The notes beneath the pieces were generated by a model. It had not been told where the DNA came from, did no database searches, and was given only the letters and a program-made list of their open reading frames with translations. Of a stretch of DNA of 64,000 nt, positions 15,933-25,535 are shown one piece after another. The DNA comes from Croceibacterium atlanticum (GTDB lineage Bacteria > Pseudomonadota > Alphaproteobacteria > Sphingomonadales > Sphingomonadaceae), in the NCBI RefSeq assembly GCF_001008165.2, contig NZ_CP011452.2:1240001-1304000 (forward strand), given 5' to 3'. The position numbers and the translations under genes are program-made. How positions within the stretch are numbered: the stretch's first letter is position 1; every line of letters begins with the position of its first letter.

Positions 15933-15998
15933 TCCAGCCGAAATCACCTAAAATCAATTTATTGGTCAAACCCGGCCTTTCGATAGATTCTCTTACTG

Positions 15999-16015
15999 CA
16001 AATAATTCTCATTTG
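15999..16015. promoter_or_regulatory. Fur-box-like dyad CAAATAATTCTCATTTG
   Basis: An AT-rich imperfect palindrome with arms CAAAT/ATTTG and a core close to the classical ATAATgATTcTCATT iron box, 70 bases before the receptor ATG. Regulation by Fur is expected for a siderophore receptor; a fur-family gene is present at 36253. Confidence 0.65.
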
Positions 16016-16084
16016 TATTGACCTGACGCGAATGACTCGCGATAGCGCCCGGCATCATATAACAGGCCAGACAGAAGGGGCATC

Positions 16085-18292
16085 ATGAGAAACAAGGGCA
16101 ATGCACGCCGCACCGCGGGCAGCTTCGTCGCACTCGGCTGCGTGGGCTTCATCGCCAGCGCGCCGGCCATGGCGCAGGACCAGTCGCAGCCGACTCGGCT
16201 GGAAGGCGTGACAGTCACCGACACGGCAGTGAATGAAAGCTACAAGGCGGAGGAGATTTCCTCCCCCAAGGCCACCGCGCCGATCCTGAACACGCCGCGC
16301 ATCGTCAATGTCGTGACGGAAGACGTGTTGCAGGACACCGCATCCTTCTCCGTGGAAGAAGCACTGCGGACCGTGCCGGGCATCACTCTGGGCGCAGGTG
16401 AAGGCGGCGTGGCAAGCGCCGACATCCCCTTCATTCGCGGTACGGACGCCACGGGCGACGTATTCGTGGATGGCGTGCGCGACATCGGTTCGCAAACGCG
16501 TGAAAGCTTCGCGCTGGAATCCATCGAAGTGTCCAAGGGGCCGAGCAGTGCCTTTGGCGGCCGCGGCGCGGCGGCAGGCGCCATCAACCTCGTCACCAAG
16601 ACCGCGCGCGAAGGCAATTTCGGCACTGCGCAGCTGACGGCCGGCACGTCCGACCTCGTCCGCATCGTCGGCGATGTGAACCAGCAGATCGCCGATAATG
16701 TCGCTGTCCGCGTTGTCGGCATGTATCACGATTCCGAAGTGGCCGGGCGCGATGGCGTGTTTGATGACCGCTGGGGCGTGAACCCGTCGATCAGCGTCGG
16801 CCTGGGTGGCCCGCTATCCTTCTCGCTCGACTATTATCACTACGAAACAGACGCGATGCCGGATTACGGCGTCCCCCTCACCGCCCGTGGCCAATTGCCC
16901 GATGGCAAACGCCGTCCGGCGGATGTCGATTATGACAATTTCTACGGCCTGCTTTCGCGCGATTTCCAGAAGACCAATGTCGATGCGGTCACTCTGAAGG
17001 CGCAGCTGGAACTGGCGCCGGGCGTCGTTCTGTCCAACACCACGCGCCACAGCGATACGCGCAACGATTACATCGTCACCAATCCCGATGACAGCGCGGG
17101 CAATGTCGCCGCAGGCTATGTCTGGCGCAACATCAAGAGCCGCAATTCAAAGGCCGATGGCGTGGTCAGCAACACCAACCTGTCCGCCATTTTCGAAACC
17201 GGATCGATCGGGCACAGCCTTGCCGCCGGTTTTGAATTCAACGACACGGATTCCACCAATTTCGGCTACAATGTCGACACCGGCAATTATCGCTACAGCG
17301 GTCCGGGCACCGGCTGCGAGCTGGACGGGGCGCTTTCCTCCTATAATTGCACCAGTCTGAGCAATCCCGATCCGGCGGATCCGTGGGATGGTTCCATCAC
17401 GCTGCGCGATACGCCTTCGCTGGCCAGCGCGCGGGAATACAGCCTCTATCTGTTCGATACGATCACGCTCAGCGATGCGTTGTTGCTGAATGGCGGCATC
17501 CGCTGGACGGATTTCAGCGCTTCCGGCTCCGGTTCCGGTCGTGGCGGCCCCTATGACGCTTCCAACAGCGCCAGCTTCTGGTCCTGGCAGGGCGGCGCCG
17601 TGTACAAGCCGAACGATGCCGTCAGCCTCTATGTCTCCTATGCCAATGCCAAGACCCCTCCGGGCACGACCATCGGCGAAGGGGCGGAAAATATCAGCGC
17701 CAACAATGAATATTACGAACCGCAGACGACGGAGAACTGGGAAGCAGGCGCCAAGGCCGAACTGTTCGGCGGCGGCTTGCTGCTGACCGGCGCGATCTTC
17801 CGCATCGACCGCAACAATATCACGGTCAGCGATCCGGCGGGCGAGATCACCGATGTGCTGGATGCCGGCCGCCGCCAGGGTTTCGAACTGGGCGCTTCGG
17901 GTATTGTCGGGCCGGTATCGATGATGGTCGGCTATACTTTCGTGGACAGCGAATTGCGCGATGGGTCCGAAAATGCAGGCAATCCCCTGCCCCAGACGCC
18001 GAAGCACAATTTCGCCGCGACCATTGGCTGGCAGGTCACGCCGAAGCTGAGCATTGGCGGCGGCGCATATGGCTCTTCCAAACGATATGCCGATGCCGGC
18101 AATCTCGTTTCGGCCGATGGCTATATCCGTGTGGATGCCAATGCGCAGTATGACATCAACGACAATTTCGCCCTGCGGGTGAACGTCAACAATGTCTTCG
18201 ACGAACGCTACATCGTGAAACTTCGGAACCCGCATTTCGCGGTGCCCGGCGCAGGCCGCCAGGCTCTCGTAACGCTTACCGCGCGTTATTGA
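16085..18292 (+). CDS. TonB-dependent siderophore receptor (catecholate type, Fiu-like)
   Basis: A 735-residue outer-membrane receptor. Signal peptide to PAMAQ (residue 29); plug with NTPRIVNVVTEDVLQD, SVEEALRTVPGITLGAGEGG, FIRGTDATGDVFVDGVRD and the plug end GAAAGAINLVTK; a 22-strand-type barrel closing with QALVTLTARY. The PGITLGAGEGG and RDIGSQTRESF phrases are typical of Fiu/CirA-like receptors for catechol siderophores. It sits directly downstream of the PiuC-type dioxygenase and upstream of tonB, with a Fur-like box 70 bases before the ATG, so iron-regulated ferric-siderophore uptake is a confident inference. The exact ligand is not known. Confidence 0.95.
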   Translation: MRNKGNARRTAGSFVALGCVGFIASAPAMAQDQSQPTRLEGVTVTDTAVNESYKAEEISSPKATAPILNTPRIVNVVTEDVLQDTASFSVEEALRTVPGITLGAGEGGVASADIPFIRGTDATGDVFVDGVRDIGSQTRESFALESIEVSKGPSSAFGGRGAAAGAINLVTKTAREGNFGTAQLTAGTSDLVRIVGDVNQQIADNVAVRVVGMYHDSEVAGRDGVFDDRWGVNPSISVGLGGPLSFSLDYYHYETDAMPDYGVPLTARGQLPDGKRRPADVDYDNFYGLLSRDFQKTNVDAVTLKAQLELAPGVVLSNTTRHSDTRNDYIVTNPDDSAGNVAAGYVWRNIKSRNSKADGVVSNTNLSAIFETGSIGHSLAAGFEFNDTDSTNFGYNVDTGNYRYSGPGTGCELDGALSSYNCTSLSNPDPADPWDGSITLRDTPSLASAREYSLYLFDTITLSDALLLNGGIRWTDFSASGSGSGRGGPYDASNSASFWSWQGGAVYKPNDAVSLYVSYANAKTPPGTTIGEGAENISANNEYYEPQTTENWEAGAKAELFGGGLLLTGAIFRIDRNNITVSDPAGEITDVLDAGRRQGFELGASGIVGPVSMMVGYTFVDSELRDGSENAGNPLPQTPKHNFAATIGWQVTPKLSIGGGAYGSSKRYADAGNLVSADGYIRVDANAQYDINDNFALRVNVNNVFDERYIVKLRNPHFAVPGAGRQALVTLTARY

Positions 18293-18362
18293 GACTGATC
18301 AATGCGCTCGCGGAGGATACTTCGCAAATGAAAGTGACTTGCAACATCAAGCCTGAAAGCCG

Positions 18363-19154
18363 ATGATGAGAGTCATGCATCTTGAAGCCTTCGCGAGCGC
18401 TGGATCGGGCGACGGGGCGCCGCCAGTCAACCGCAATGCGGGACATGTGGCGGGCGCCCCGGGCGCCATCGAGGCGCAAACCCCGCCCACGATATCCGGC
18501 GGCCGCTATGGCGAAGCGCACCGCCCCCGTCTGACGGTGATGGCTGGAATCGTCCTGTTTCACCTGGTGGTGATCGCCGTTCTGGCCACGGCCCGTTACA
18601 GCGCACAGGCCCGCGATCGGGAAGAACGACTGACGACTTTCTCCGTCACGACGCCGCCCCCTCCGCCCCCTGCCCCGGCGGAAACGCCGCCAGAACCGGC
18701 GACGCAGCAGGCCGCGCCCATCCTTGCGCCAGCGCCGCCCATTGCCCTGCCCCGCCCGGTTCCCGTGGCGGCGGCGCCGGTTGACCTTTCAATTTCCAGC
18801 CCGGCCCCGGCGGCCGTTTCCGTCCAGCCGCCTGCGCCCGCTGCCCCGCCACGCGCGGCCGCGCCTGCGCCAGTCGTTCCGCCTGATTTCAGCGCAGCGC
18901 AGCTTGGCAATCCCGGCCCATCCTACCCCTATCTTTCGCGCAAGGCGCGGGAAGAAGGCGTGGTGATGCTGAAGGTGCTGGTCAGCGCGGATGGCCATGC
19001 CAAGCAATTGCAGATCGAGGAAACGAGCGGTTTTGAGCGGTTGGACAAGGCTGCTGTGAAGACAGTGCGCAAATGGCGCTTCCTCCCGGCAAGCCGGGCC
19101 GGTTCCCCGTGCGAGGCATGGGTGATCGTCCCGGTAACCTTCTCGCTCAGCTGA
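18363..19154 (+). CDS. tonB: energy transducer TonB
   Basis: A 263-residue protein linking the inner-membrane proton motive force to TonB-dependent receptors. It has one membrane anchor around residues 58-77 (VMAGIVLFHLVVIAVLATA), a long Pro/Ala-rich periplasmic spacer (about residues 97-180) and the TonB C-terminal domain YPYLSRKAREEGVVMLKVLV...KTVRKWRFLPA. An unusually long cytoplasmic N-terminus of about 55 residues precedes the anchor; the start could be later, at another in-frame Met. It follows the siderophore receptor by 70 bases. No exbB/exbD genes are in the window. Its 3' end overlaps the convergent flippase gene by eight bases. Confidence 0.9.
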   Translation: MMRVMHLEAFASAGSGDGAPPVNRNAGHVAGAPGAIEAQTPPTISGGRYGEAHRPRLTVMAGIVLFHLVVIAVLATARYSAQARDREERLTTFSVTTPPPPPPAPAETPPEPATQQAAPILAPAPPIALPRPVPVAAAPVDLSISSPAPAAVSVQPPAPAAPPRAAAPAPVVPPDFSAAQLGNPGPSYPYLSRKAREEGVVMLKVLVSADGHAKQLQIEETSGFERLDKAAVKTVRKWRFLPASRAGSPCEAWVIVPVTFSLS

Positions 19155-20388
19155 TCGGTTTTATCCGCTTCTCGCGATTGGCGAATACCAGTCCGCTCAC
19201 CGTCAGAACGCTCGCCACAAGCACGGCGCCCGCTGCCCCGGCCACCCCGAAACGCTCCACCGTCCATGGCAGGGTGACCAGCGCCAGCCCGGTCGGCACT
19301 GCCCGAAGCAGGAAATTGCGCAGCGCATGGCCGCGCGAAACCAGCAGGGCTTCCAATGTGGCACCGGCCAGTTCCACGGCTGCGGCTGCCGACAGCAGGA
19401 TCATCGGCCCATAGGCGGCGATATATTCTCCGCCTGCAACGGCCTTGATCACCCAATGCCCCGCCATGGCGGACAAGGCGACGGCCGCCACGCCGGTGAA
19501 CAACGCGATCCGGCCAATACGCGATGCGATGTGGCGCGCAGCCTCCGGATCACGCACAAGTTCGGGATAGGTCGCCCGCAGCAAGGCCTGAGCCAGCTTG
19601 AGCAGCCCTTCGCCCAATTGCGCGGCAACGCGATAGATCCCGGCCAGCGCCGCCCCGCCAATCGCGCCCACCAGCAGGATCAACACTTGCCGGGACGAAA
19701 TCAGCAAGACGCCCGAAAGGCTCGTTCCCCAGACGAAGCCCCATGCCCCCTTCTCATTCCGCGGCAGGCGGAACAGGCTGATATGGCCCAGCCGTACCTT
19801 TTGCGTCGCCAGTGCGAAGGCCCAGTATGTGCCCGCCGTTGCCAGTTCCGCCGCGGCCCAGGCCAGCAGGAAGCTGGGTATGGTGGGCGAAAAGATCGCC
19901 GCAATGCTCGCGCCGATAATGCGCACGATGGATGTCACGGAATCGGCTGTCGCCGCCTTGGCATAACGGTCCCGCAGGCGGAGAATGCCGGTGGGCGTGG
20001 ATCGCAGGGCAAGCAGCGAAACGATCACATAGGCATATGCCTCGTCACGCAGATCATATGGCAGGGGCAGCCATTGTTCATGGGGAAACAGCAGCAATGC
20101 CGCCGCAACCGCCCCCACCGCGATGGAAAGAATATCCAGCGCAATGGCGAAACCCACCGCATCCTGCGCCCGTTCTTCCCGCTGGCCCCAGCGCACCACG
20201 GCCTGCCATGTCTGGAAGGAGACAAGGCCGGTCATCGCCTGGGCGAAAGTAATCATCAGGATGAAATTGCCGAAGCCTTCCAGCCCCAGCGAACGGGTCG
20301 CCAGAGCGAGATAGCCGAGACTGAGCACCGCGTTTATACCGCGCGCGCCCATCAGCCAGCCGGTGTTCTGCAATGCGCGGCGGATCAT
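19147..20388 (-). CDS. oligosaccharide flippase family membrane protein
   Basis: A 413-residue polytopic inner-membrane protein with about 12 helices, of the polysaccharide flippase (Wzx/MATE-like) superfamily. The start MIRRALQNTGWLMGARGINAVLSL and LATRSLGLEGFGNFILMITFAQ are typical of this group, which moves lipid-linked sugars across the membrane. ATG 20388 is chosen because family similarity begins there, although the frame is open to 20478. No glycosyltransferases are nearby, so its pathway is not evident; it may be an orphan copy. Confidence 0.85.
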   Translation of the reverse strand: MIRRALQNTGWLMGARGINAVLSLGYLALATRSLGLEGFGNFILMITFAQAMTGLVSFQTWQAVVRWGQREERAQDAVGFAIALDILSIAVGAVAAALLLFPHEQWLPLPYDLRDEAYAYVIVSLLALRSTPTGILRLRDRYAKAATADSVTSIVRIIGASIAAIFSPTIPSFLLAWAAAELATAGTYWAFALATQKVRLGHISLFRLPRNEKGAWGFVWGTSLSGVLLISSRQVLILLVGAIGGAALAGIYRVAAQLGEGLLKLAQALLRATYPELVRDPEAARHIASRIGRIALFTGVAAVALSAMAGHWVIKAVAGGEYIAAYGPMILLSAAAAVELAGATLEALLVSRGHALRNFLLRAVPTGLALVTLPWTVERFGVAGAAGAVLVASVLTVSGLVFANREKRIKPIS

Positions 20389-20468
20389 CGTGGGCGCGCC
20401 ATGCCGCAAGCTCCCGATAATTGCAAAATCCAAGCGCAGGGCGCAGGGAGAAACCGGAGGAGATTTGC

Positions 20469-20861
20469 ATGACCGCACCCGCTGTCCGTCTCGGTTTCAT
20501 GAAGTTGAACGTGCCGGAAATGGCCCCTGCCCTTGCGTTCTGGCAGGAAGCGTTCGGCTTCATCGTGACACGGACTTTCGACGAGGACAGCTTCGTGGAA
20601 CATATACTTGCCGTGCCAGGTCAGGAAGAAGGCCCCAATTTGCTGCTGGTGCAAAGCAGGAATGGCGGCCCGTTCTCAATCGGCAACAGCCACGGCCCGG
20701 TCGGCCTGTTCTGCGACGATATCGAGGCCAGCCACCAAAAAGCCCTGGAATGCGGGGCAGCAAGGGTGACAGGCATATTCGATGCGGGCGGCGTCCTGGT
20801 GGCGCTTCTGAAAAGCCCCGAAGGGCATGAGATAGAGCTGGTCCAGCTCCCTCAAGCCTGA
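20469..20861 (+). CDS. VOC family (glyoxalase/bleomycin-resistance-like) protein
   Basis: A 130-residue vicinal-oxygen-chelate fold protein with MKLNVPEMAPALAFWQEAFGF, the mid-region VGLFCDDIEASHQKALECG and the closing LLKSPEGHEIELVQ, whose final Glu is the usual metal ligand. VOC proteins range from glyoxalases and dioxygenases to binding proteins, so no reaction is assigned. The ATG at 20469 has a strong GGAGGAG site. It is divergent from the flippase and overlaps the end of the convergent tetR by ten bases. Confidence 0.88.
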   Translation: MTAPAVRLGFMKLNVPEMAPALAFWQEAFGFIVTRTFDEDSFVEHILAVPGQEEGPNLLLVQSRNGGPFSIGNSHGPVGLFCDDIEASHQKALECGAARVTGIFDAGGVLVALLKSPEGHEIELVQLPQA

Positions 20862-21514
20862 TCCCGCAGCCGGTCCAGCCGTGCGATATCCAGCACGATT
20901 TCGCAAAGCTGCGGGAAAAAATCAGCATCTTCCAGTTCCAGCGGCCCCGGTGCGTTGATGATCTGATTGTTGATGACGCTGTTGAAAACCTGTTGGGACA
21001 GCGCGAGGCGGCGCATTTCCTCCGGTGTCAGCACGCGGCCCCGCGCTTCTTCCACCTTGGCATGGATCGTCGCCTTCCCCGCCTCCCGATAAGCGCCATA
21101 GCGCGTCCAGTAGTCCGGATCATTTGCCGATTGCTGCAAGGCCGCATGCCACAGATTGCGATTGTCGACGATGTGCCGATAGAAGGCGTGCAGGCATTCA
21201 GAAAAGGTCGCGGCCGGATCCGCTGACGGCTGCACCTTTTCGCACAATTCGATCCCGCGCATGAAATAATTACGCATCAGCAAGTCGAGAAATTCCTCCT
21301 TGCTGGGAAAGCGGCGATAGAAAACGCCCACGGACCGCCCGGCCCTTGCCGCCAGTTCGGCCACCGACAAGTCACTGAAACTCCGTTCGCGCAACAACTC
21401 CCTGGCAGCCGCCAGGAAGCGCTGTTCCGTCTCGCGACTGCGTTCCTGCCGCGGGGCGAGCGGACGGGACAGTATGCCGTTCAGCTTGATCGAAGAATGA
21501 GAATTGGTATTCAC
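20852..21514 (-). CDS. TetR/AcrR-family transcriptional regulator
   Basis: A 220-residue repressor-type regulator. The N-terminal helix-turn-helix reads RFLAAARELLRERSFSDLSV followed by AELAARAGRSVGVFYRRFPSKEEFLDLLM (cut), the standard TetR pattern; the C-terminal ligand domain is not classifiable. The GTG start at 21514 lies only 23 bases from the divergent sulfatase ATG, so the sulfatase promoter must overlap the start of this gene, or the true start is further in. Likely targets are the sulfatase and the TonB receptor at 23045, whose promoter carries a TetR-like operator. Confidence 0.9.
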   Translation of the reverse strand: MNTNSHSSIKLNGILSRPLAPRQERSRETEQRFLAAARELLRERSFSDLSVAELAARAGRSVGVFYRRFPSKEEFLDLLMRNYFMRGIELCEKVQPSADPAATFSECLHAFYRHIVDNRNLWHAALQQSANDPDYWTRYGAYREAGKATIHAKVEEARGRVLTPEEMRRLALSQQVFNSVINNQIINAPGPLELEDADFFPQLCEIVLDIARLDRLRDQA

Positions 21515-21537
21515 ATCTTTAACGGGAGGTAAGGATA

Positions 21538-22962
21538 ATGGCTACTCATACAACATCTTCTTTCACGCGCCGCGGTGCAATGGCCAGTGCGGCGGGTGCC
21601 GCGGCGCTGGCCGTGTCCATGCCAGCTTTTGCCCAGGGAACGGCAAGGAAACCCAATTTCCTGTTCATCATGGCTGACGATCTCGGTTACGCGGATCTCT
21701 CCTGTTATGGGCGGGAAGAATATGAAACACCCGTGCTGGACAATCTGGCCGCACAGGGGATGAAGTTCACCCATGGCTATGCCAACAGCGCGGTATGCAG
21801 CGCAACGCGCATCGGCCTGATCACCGGACGTTATCAATATCGAATTCCCGCCGGTCTGGATGAACCGCTGCGCCGCCCGGGCCTGGGCCTGCCGCCGGAT
21901 CATCCCACCTTGCCTTCCCTACTGCGTCAGCAGGGATATCACACGGGGCTGGTCGGCAAATGGCATATGGGAATGTTGCCCGATTTCGGCCCCCTGCAAA
22001 GCGGATATGACGAATTCTGGGGCAATCGCGGGGGCGGCGTGGATTATTTCACCCATGCCATCATGGGCAATCCCGATCTGTGGGACGGCGATGTGAAGGT
22101 GGAGCAACACGGTTATTACACCGATCTGCTGGCCGATCGGTCGATCCGCTTCCTGGAAGACCGGGCGAAGGAAGACCGGCCCTGGCTGCTCAGCCTGCAT
22201 TTCACCGCCGCACACTGGCCATGGGAAGCCAATGACGACAAAGGCCGGGCCGAAAGTGCGCGCATTGCCCGCAAACCGGCCAATGGCGAACTGCATATCG
22301 ACCATTTCGATGGCGGTGACATGGAAACCTATGCCGGCATGGTCACTTCGCTGGATAGCAATGTCGGCCGCGTGCTCGACCGGCTGGAGGAGCTGCGCCT
22401 GGCCGATAATACGGTGATCGTCTTCACCAGCGATAATGGCGGCGAACGCTTTTCCTTCAACTGGCCCTTCACCGGCATGAAGACCGAATTGCTGGAAGGC
22501 GGATTACGCGTTCCGCTGATCGTGAAATGGCCGGGGCTGACCGCGCCGGGCAGCGAAAGCACTGCCCCGGTCATGTCGATGGATTTCATGCCCACCTTCC
22601 TCGCCGCGGCGGGCACGGCCCCCGCGCCTGATTATCCCAGCGACGGAATCGATATACGCCCCGCCCTGACAGGCGCCGCCATGCCCGAACGGACGCAGTT
22701 CTGGCGGTTCAAGAACAGGGACCAGAAGGCCGCCCGGCGCGGCGCATACAAATATCTTTCGATCGGCGGGCACGAATATCTGTTCAACATAATCGAAGAT
22801 CCGCTGGAACGCGGCAATCTGAAGGATCGGATGCCAGAGAAATTTGCCGAGCTGAAAACTGCCTTCGACACGTGGGATGCCAATATGCTGCATGATCCGG
22901 ATGCCCCCAGCTATGGCTTCACACCGGAAATGCTGGCCGACCATTTCGGCTGGAACGACTGA
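21538..22962 (+). CDS. sulfatase (arylsulfatase-type), exported
   Basis: A 474-residue formylglycine-dependent sulfate-ester hydrolase. A twin-arginine style leader FTRRGAMASAAGAAALA ends near AFAQ (residue 33). The signature Cys87-Ser-Ala-Thr-Arg91 followed by IGLITGR holds the residue converted to formylglycine; the Asp47-Asp48 metal pair is in FIMADDLGYADLS, and GLVGKWHMG and FTSDNGG are further conserved blocks. Tat export would let the enzyme fold and be modified before transport; no maturation enzyme gene is present nearby. Adjacent TetR and TonB receptor genes suggest a module for a sulfated substrate; its identity is unknown. A good GGGAGGTAAGG site precedes the ATG. Confidence 0.92.
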   Translation: MATHTTSSFTRRGAMASAAGAAALAVSMPAFAQGTARKPNFLFIMADDLGYADLSCYGREEYETPVLDNLAAQGMKFTHGYANSAVCSATRIGLITGRYQYRIPAGLDEPLRRPGLGLPPDHPTLPSLLRQQGYHTGLVGKWHMGMLPDFGPLQSGYDEFWGNRGGGVDYFTHAIMGNPDLWDGDVKVEQHGYYTDLLADRSIRFLEDRAKEDRPWLLSLHFTAAHWPWEANDDKGRAESARIARKPANGELHIDHFDGGDMETYAGMVTSLDSNVGRVLDRLEELRLADNTVIVFTSDNGGERFSFNWPFTGMKTELLEGGLRVPLIVKWPGLTAPGSESTAPVMSMDFMPTFLAAAGTAPAPDYPSDGIDIRPALTGAAMPERTQFWRFKNRDQKAARRGAYKYLSIGGHEYLFNIIEDPLERGNLKDRMPEKFAELKTAFDTWDANMLHDPDAPSYGFTPEMLADHFGWND

Positions 22963-22986
22963 CGCCGTGCGCCGTCGGCCCAAGTA

Positions 22987-23020
22987 AAAAGGGGCGGCAC
23001 CCGAAGGTACCGCCCCTTTT
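22987..23020. terminator. bidirectional hairpin terminator
   Basis: Stem AAAAGGGGCGG (22987-22997) / CCGCCCCTTTT (23010-23020) with extra inner pairs, flanked by an A-run and a T-run so it can work in both directions. It lies between the sulfatase (plus) and the TonB receptor (minus). Confidence 0.9.
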
Positions 23021-23044
23021 ACTGTTCGATATCCGATCCGTGGA

Positions 23045-25450
23045 TCAGAAATTGCGACGCAGGGTGAAGGACCATTCGCGGGGACGGCCCGGATTGCCGG
23101 TGACGACGCCGTAGCTGCCCAGATTCTCCGCCTTGCCCGTGTAATAGAACTTGTCGAAGAGATTGGACACGGCAGCACTCAGCGACCAGTTGCCGTCGGC
23201 ACTGTCATAAGTCACGCGGCCATTCACCATGTGATAGCCATCGATCAGATTGTACGGATTGTTGATCGAATTGTAGAAGAAATCCGTCCGATACGACCAG
23301 TCGAGGCGCGGGGTCACAGTCGCACCGCTGTTGAATTCGGCGACATATTGCACGCCGGCCGAAGCCTGCCACTTGCTGATAAAGGGCGCGATCATATCCT
23401 CTGTCACCAGCGTCGAAGGGTTGGTGATTTCGGTATAATCGAAATCCAGATAACCGACCGATGCGTCGATCTGGAAATTGTCGACCGGCTCGAAGAAGCC
23501 TTCCAGTTCGAAACCGAAGATTTCGGCATCACCCGCATTGGACGGGATCGAGCAGGCATTCACCACGCTCTGCGGGCACTGATAACGCACCAGCTGGATA
23601 TCGCTGTAATCGTTCAGGAACACCGCACCGTTCAGGCGCACGCGGCTGTCCAGCAGTTCGGACTTGAAGCCGGCTTCATAGGTCGTGACCTTTTCCGGGC
23701 CGAAATCCTGGACCTGGTCCGGCGCGGACGGACGCGGATTGATGCCGCCGCCCTTGAAGCCGGTGGCAACCTGGGCATAGACCATCACGTCGTCGGTAAC
23801 GTCGTAATTGGCGCCGATACGATAATCGAACCGATCGCCGACAAATTCACCCTGCAGACCGTCCAGCCCGACAATCAGCCAGTTTTCCGTCAGCGGGATA
23901 CCCGAAGGCTGCGTCCCGTCCACATTGGTGCGGGTGTACTTATACACCTTCTTGTCATCGGTGTAGCGAACACCGGCAACAATGCCGAGGCGGTCGGTGA
24001 CATTGATTTCGGCATGGCCGAAAGCGGATACGCTGCGATTGGTGACAGCATCCTTCTGATAGAAATCGAACAGCAGGGTCGGGATCGCGGTGCGGCCCGA
24101 CAGCGTATCGTTGGCGTCGTAATAGAACCCGCCCACGGTCGCATCGATCAGCCCGTCAGCAATCTCGGCGGACAGGCGGACTTCCTGCGTGAACTGTTCG
24201 TGCCGGTAATTGAAATCCTGCAGCAACAGGGCCACCGGCGCGCCGTCCACATCGATACCGCTGCTGCCGTCAGCCACACGATAGCCGGTGATGGAGGTCA
24301 GGTTCAGCGTGGGGCTGAGTTCAACATCCACCTTGCCGGACAGGCCCCAGCTTTCAGTCGATGCCTTGGGCGCGGTCTGGAAGCCGCCCGGCGCCACCTG
24401 GTACAGCGTGCCGAAGTCGGTCGTGTAATTGCCGCCCGTGCCATAGGTGGCATAGGTGGTGTAGCTTTCCGGACCCGTGATGAAACGGCTGTCGAAAGGA
24501 ATTCCGCCTGCCGCATTATCCGCATCGTAGAAACGCACATTGGGATTGTCGGCATAGATCAGCTTGCTGGCGACGGTTTCGGAATTGTCCGAAGCGTAAT
24601 CCGCGCGAAGGTTGATCTCGAACGGCGAATCATAAGGAGCGTAGCGCAGGGCCAGACGCACGGCCTGCAGGTCACGCCCGCCTTCGGTGCCGAGCTTGCA
24701 ATCCTTTTCGCCGGTTCCCTGTGTCGGAATGCCTGAATCCGGATAGACGCAGCCATAATCGAGACGCGTCATGTAGCCGTCAGAGCTCTTGGACACGCCG
24801 GAAACGCGGGCGAACAGATCCTCCGCAATGGTGAAATCGGCGCTGCCGCGGAAGTCGAGCCGGTCGAAACGGCCATAGGTAGCCTCGATGAAGCCATCGC
24901 CCGAACCGTCCGGCTTTTCAGTATAGAGCTTGACCGCGCCGCCGACGGAGTTCTTGCCAGCCAGCGTGCCCTGCGGACCGCGCAGCACTTCGACACGGTC
25001 GAGATCGGTCAGATCCATGACGGCACCAAAGGTCGTGCCGTAATAGATATCGTCGATATAGATGCCCACGCCCGGTTCCAGCGCGAAGCTGGCGTCTGCC
25101 TGGCCGATACCGCGAATGAAGGCGGCGATGGAATTGCCCTGCAGGCCGGTGGCCGGTTCCAGCGCGACGTTGGGCGCGAAATCGCCCAGATCCTCCACAC
25201 TGCCCTGACCGCGCGCATCCAGCGTCGCGGCATTGACCGCCGTGATGGCGATCGGCGTTTCCTGGAGGTTCTGTTCACGGAACTGCGCGGTCACGACAAT
25301 GGCGGAGCCATAGTCATCGCTGGCGCCCGCATCGTCCTGTTCCGCAGCCTGATCCTGCGCCAGAGCCGGTGTAGCCGCGACCAGCGCGAGCGATGCCACC
25401 GTGGCGCCATAAATGGACTTGAGGGAATTCGGGCGGGTACGAAAATTCAT
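23045..25450 (-). CDS. TonB-dependent receptor
   Basis: An 801-residue outer-membrane receptor with a signal peptide ending at PALAQ (about residue 32), TonB box region SAIVVTAQFREQNLQETPIAI (cut), plug motifs FIRGIGQADASF and VEVLRGPQGTLAGKNSVGGAV, and a terminal strand WSFTLRRNF. The QETPIAITAV plug start and LRGPQGTLAGKN are typical of the very numerous Sphingomonadales receptors for polycyclic, steroid or aromatic compounds. Start ATG 25450 has GGGAGAGC upstream. The promoter has a paired TetR-like operator. It is convergent with the sulfatase, suggesting that both serve the same substrate. Confidence 0.94.
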   Translation of the reverse strand: MNFRTRPNSLKSIYGATVASLALVAATPALAQDQAAEQDDAGASDDYGSAIVVTAQFREQNLQETPIAITAVNAATLDARGQGSVEDLGDFAPNVALEPATGLQGNSIAAFIRGIGQADASFALEPGVGIYIDDIYYGTTFGAVMDLTDLDRVEVLRGPQGTLAGKNSVGGAVKLYTEKPDGSGDGFIEATYGRFDRLDFRGSADFTIAEDLFARVSGVSKSSDGYMTRLDYGCVYPDSGIPTQGTGEKDCKLGTEGGRDLQAVRLALRYAPYDSPFEINLRADYASDNSETVASKLIYADNPNVRFYDADNAAGGIPFDSRFITGPESYTTYATYGTGGNYTTDFGTLYQVAPGGFQTAPKASTESWGLSGKVDVELSPTLNLTSITGYRVADGSSGIDVDGAPVALLLQDFNYRHEQFTQEVRLSAEIADGLIDATVGGFYYDANDTLSGRTAIPTLLFDFYQKDAVTNRSVSAFGHAEINVTDRLGIVAGVRYTDDKKVYKYTRTNVDGTQPSGIPLTENWLIVGLDGLQGEFVGDRFDYRIGANYDVTDDVMVYAQVATGFKGGGINPRPSAPDQVQDFGPEKVTTYEAGFKSELLDSRVRLNGAVFLNDYSDIQLVRYQCPQSVVNACSIPSNAGDAEIFGFELEGFFEPVDNFQIDASVGYLDFDYTEITNPSTLVTEDMIAPFISKWQASAGVQYVAEFNSGATVTPRLDWSYRTDFFYNSINNPYNLIDGYHMVNGRVTYDSADGNWSLSAAVSNLFDKFYYTGKAENLGSYGVVTGNPGRPREWSFTLRRNF

Positions 25451-25535
25451 CAAATGCTCTCCCAAAGGGCCTCGAAGGGGGTTCTGGGCCGTTGGGCGGC
25501 CGGTAGGAAACCTATGGGAGATGATGCAAGACAAA

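Noticed and set aside
21490-21515. Fur-box-like sequence TGAGAATTGGTATTCA at the tetR/sulfatase junction
   Set aside because: Only four-base arms match and it lies within the tetR start codons; chance similarity is likely.
23231-24736. 501-codon plus-strand frame inside the second TonB receptor region
   Set aside because: Antisense shadow with no ribosome binding site or motifs.
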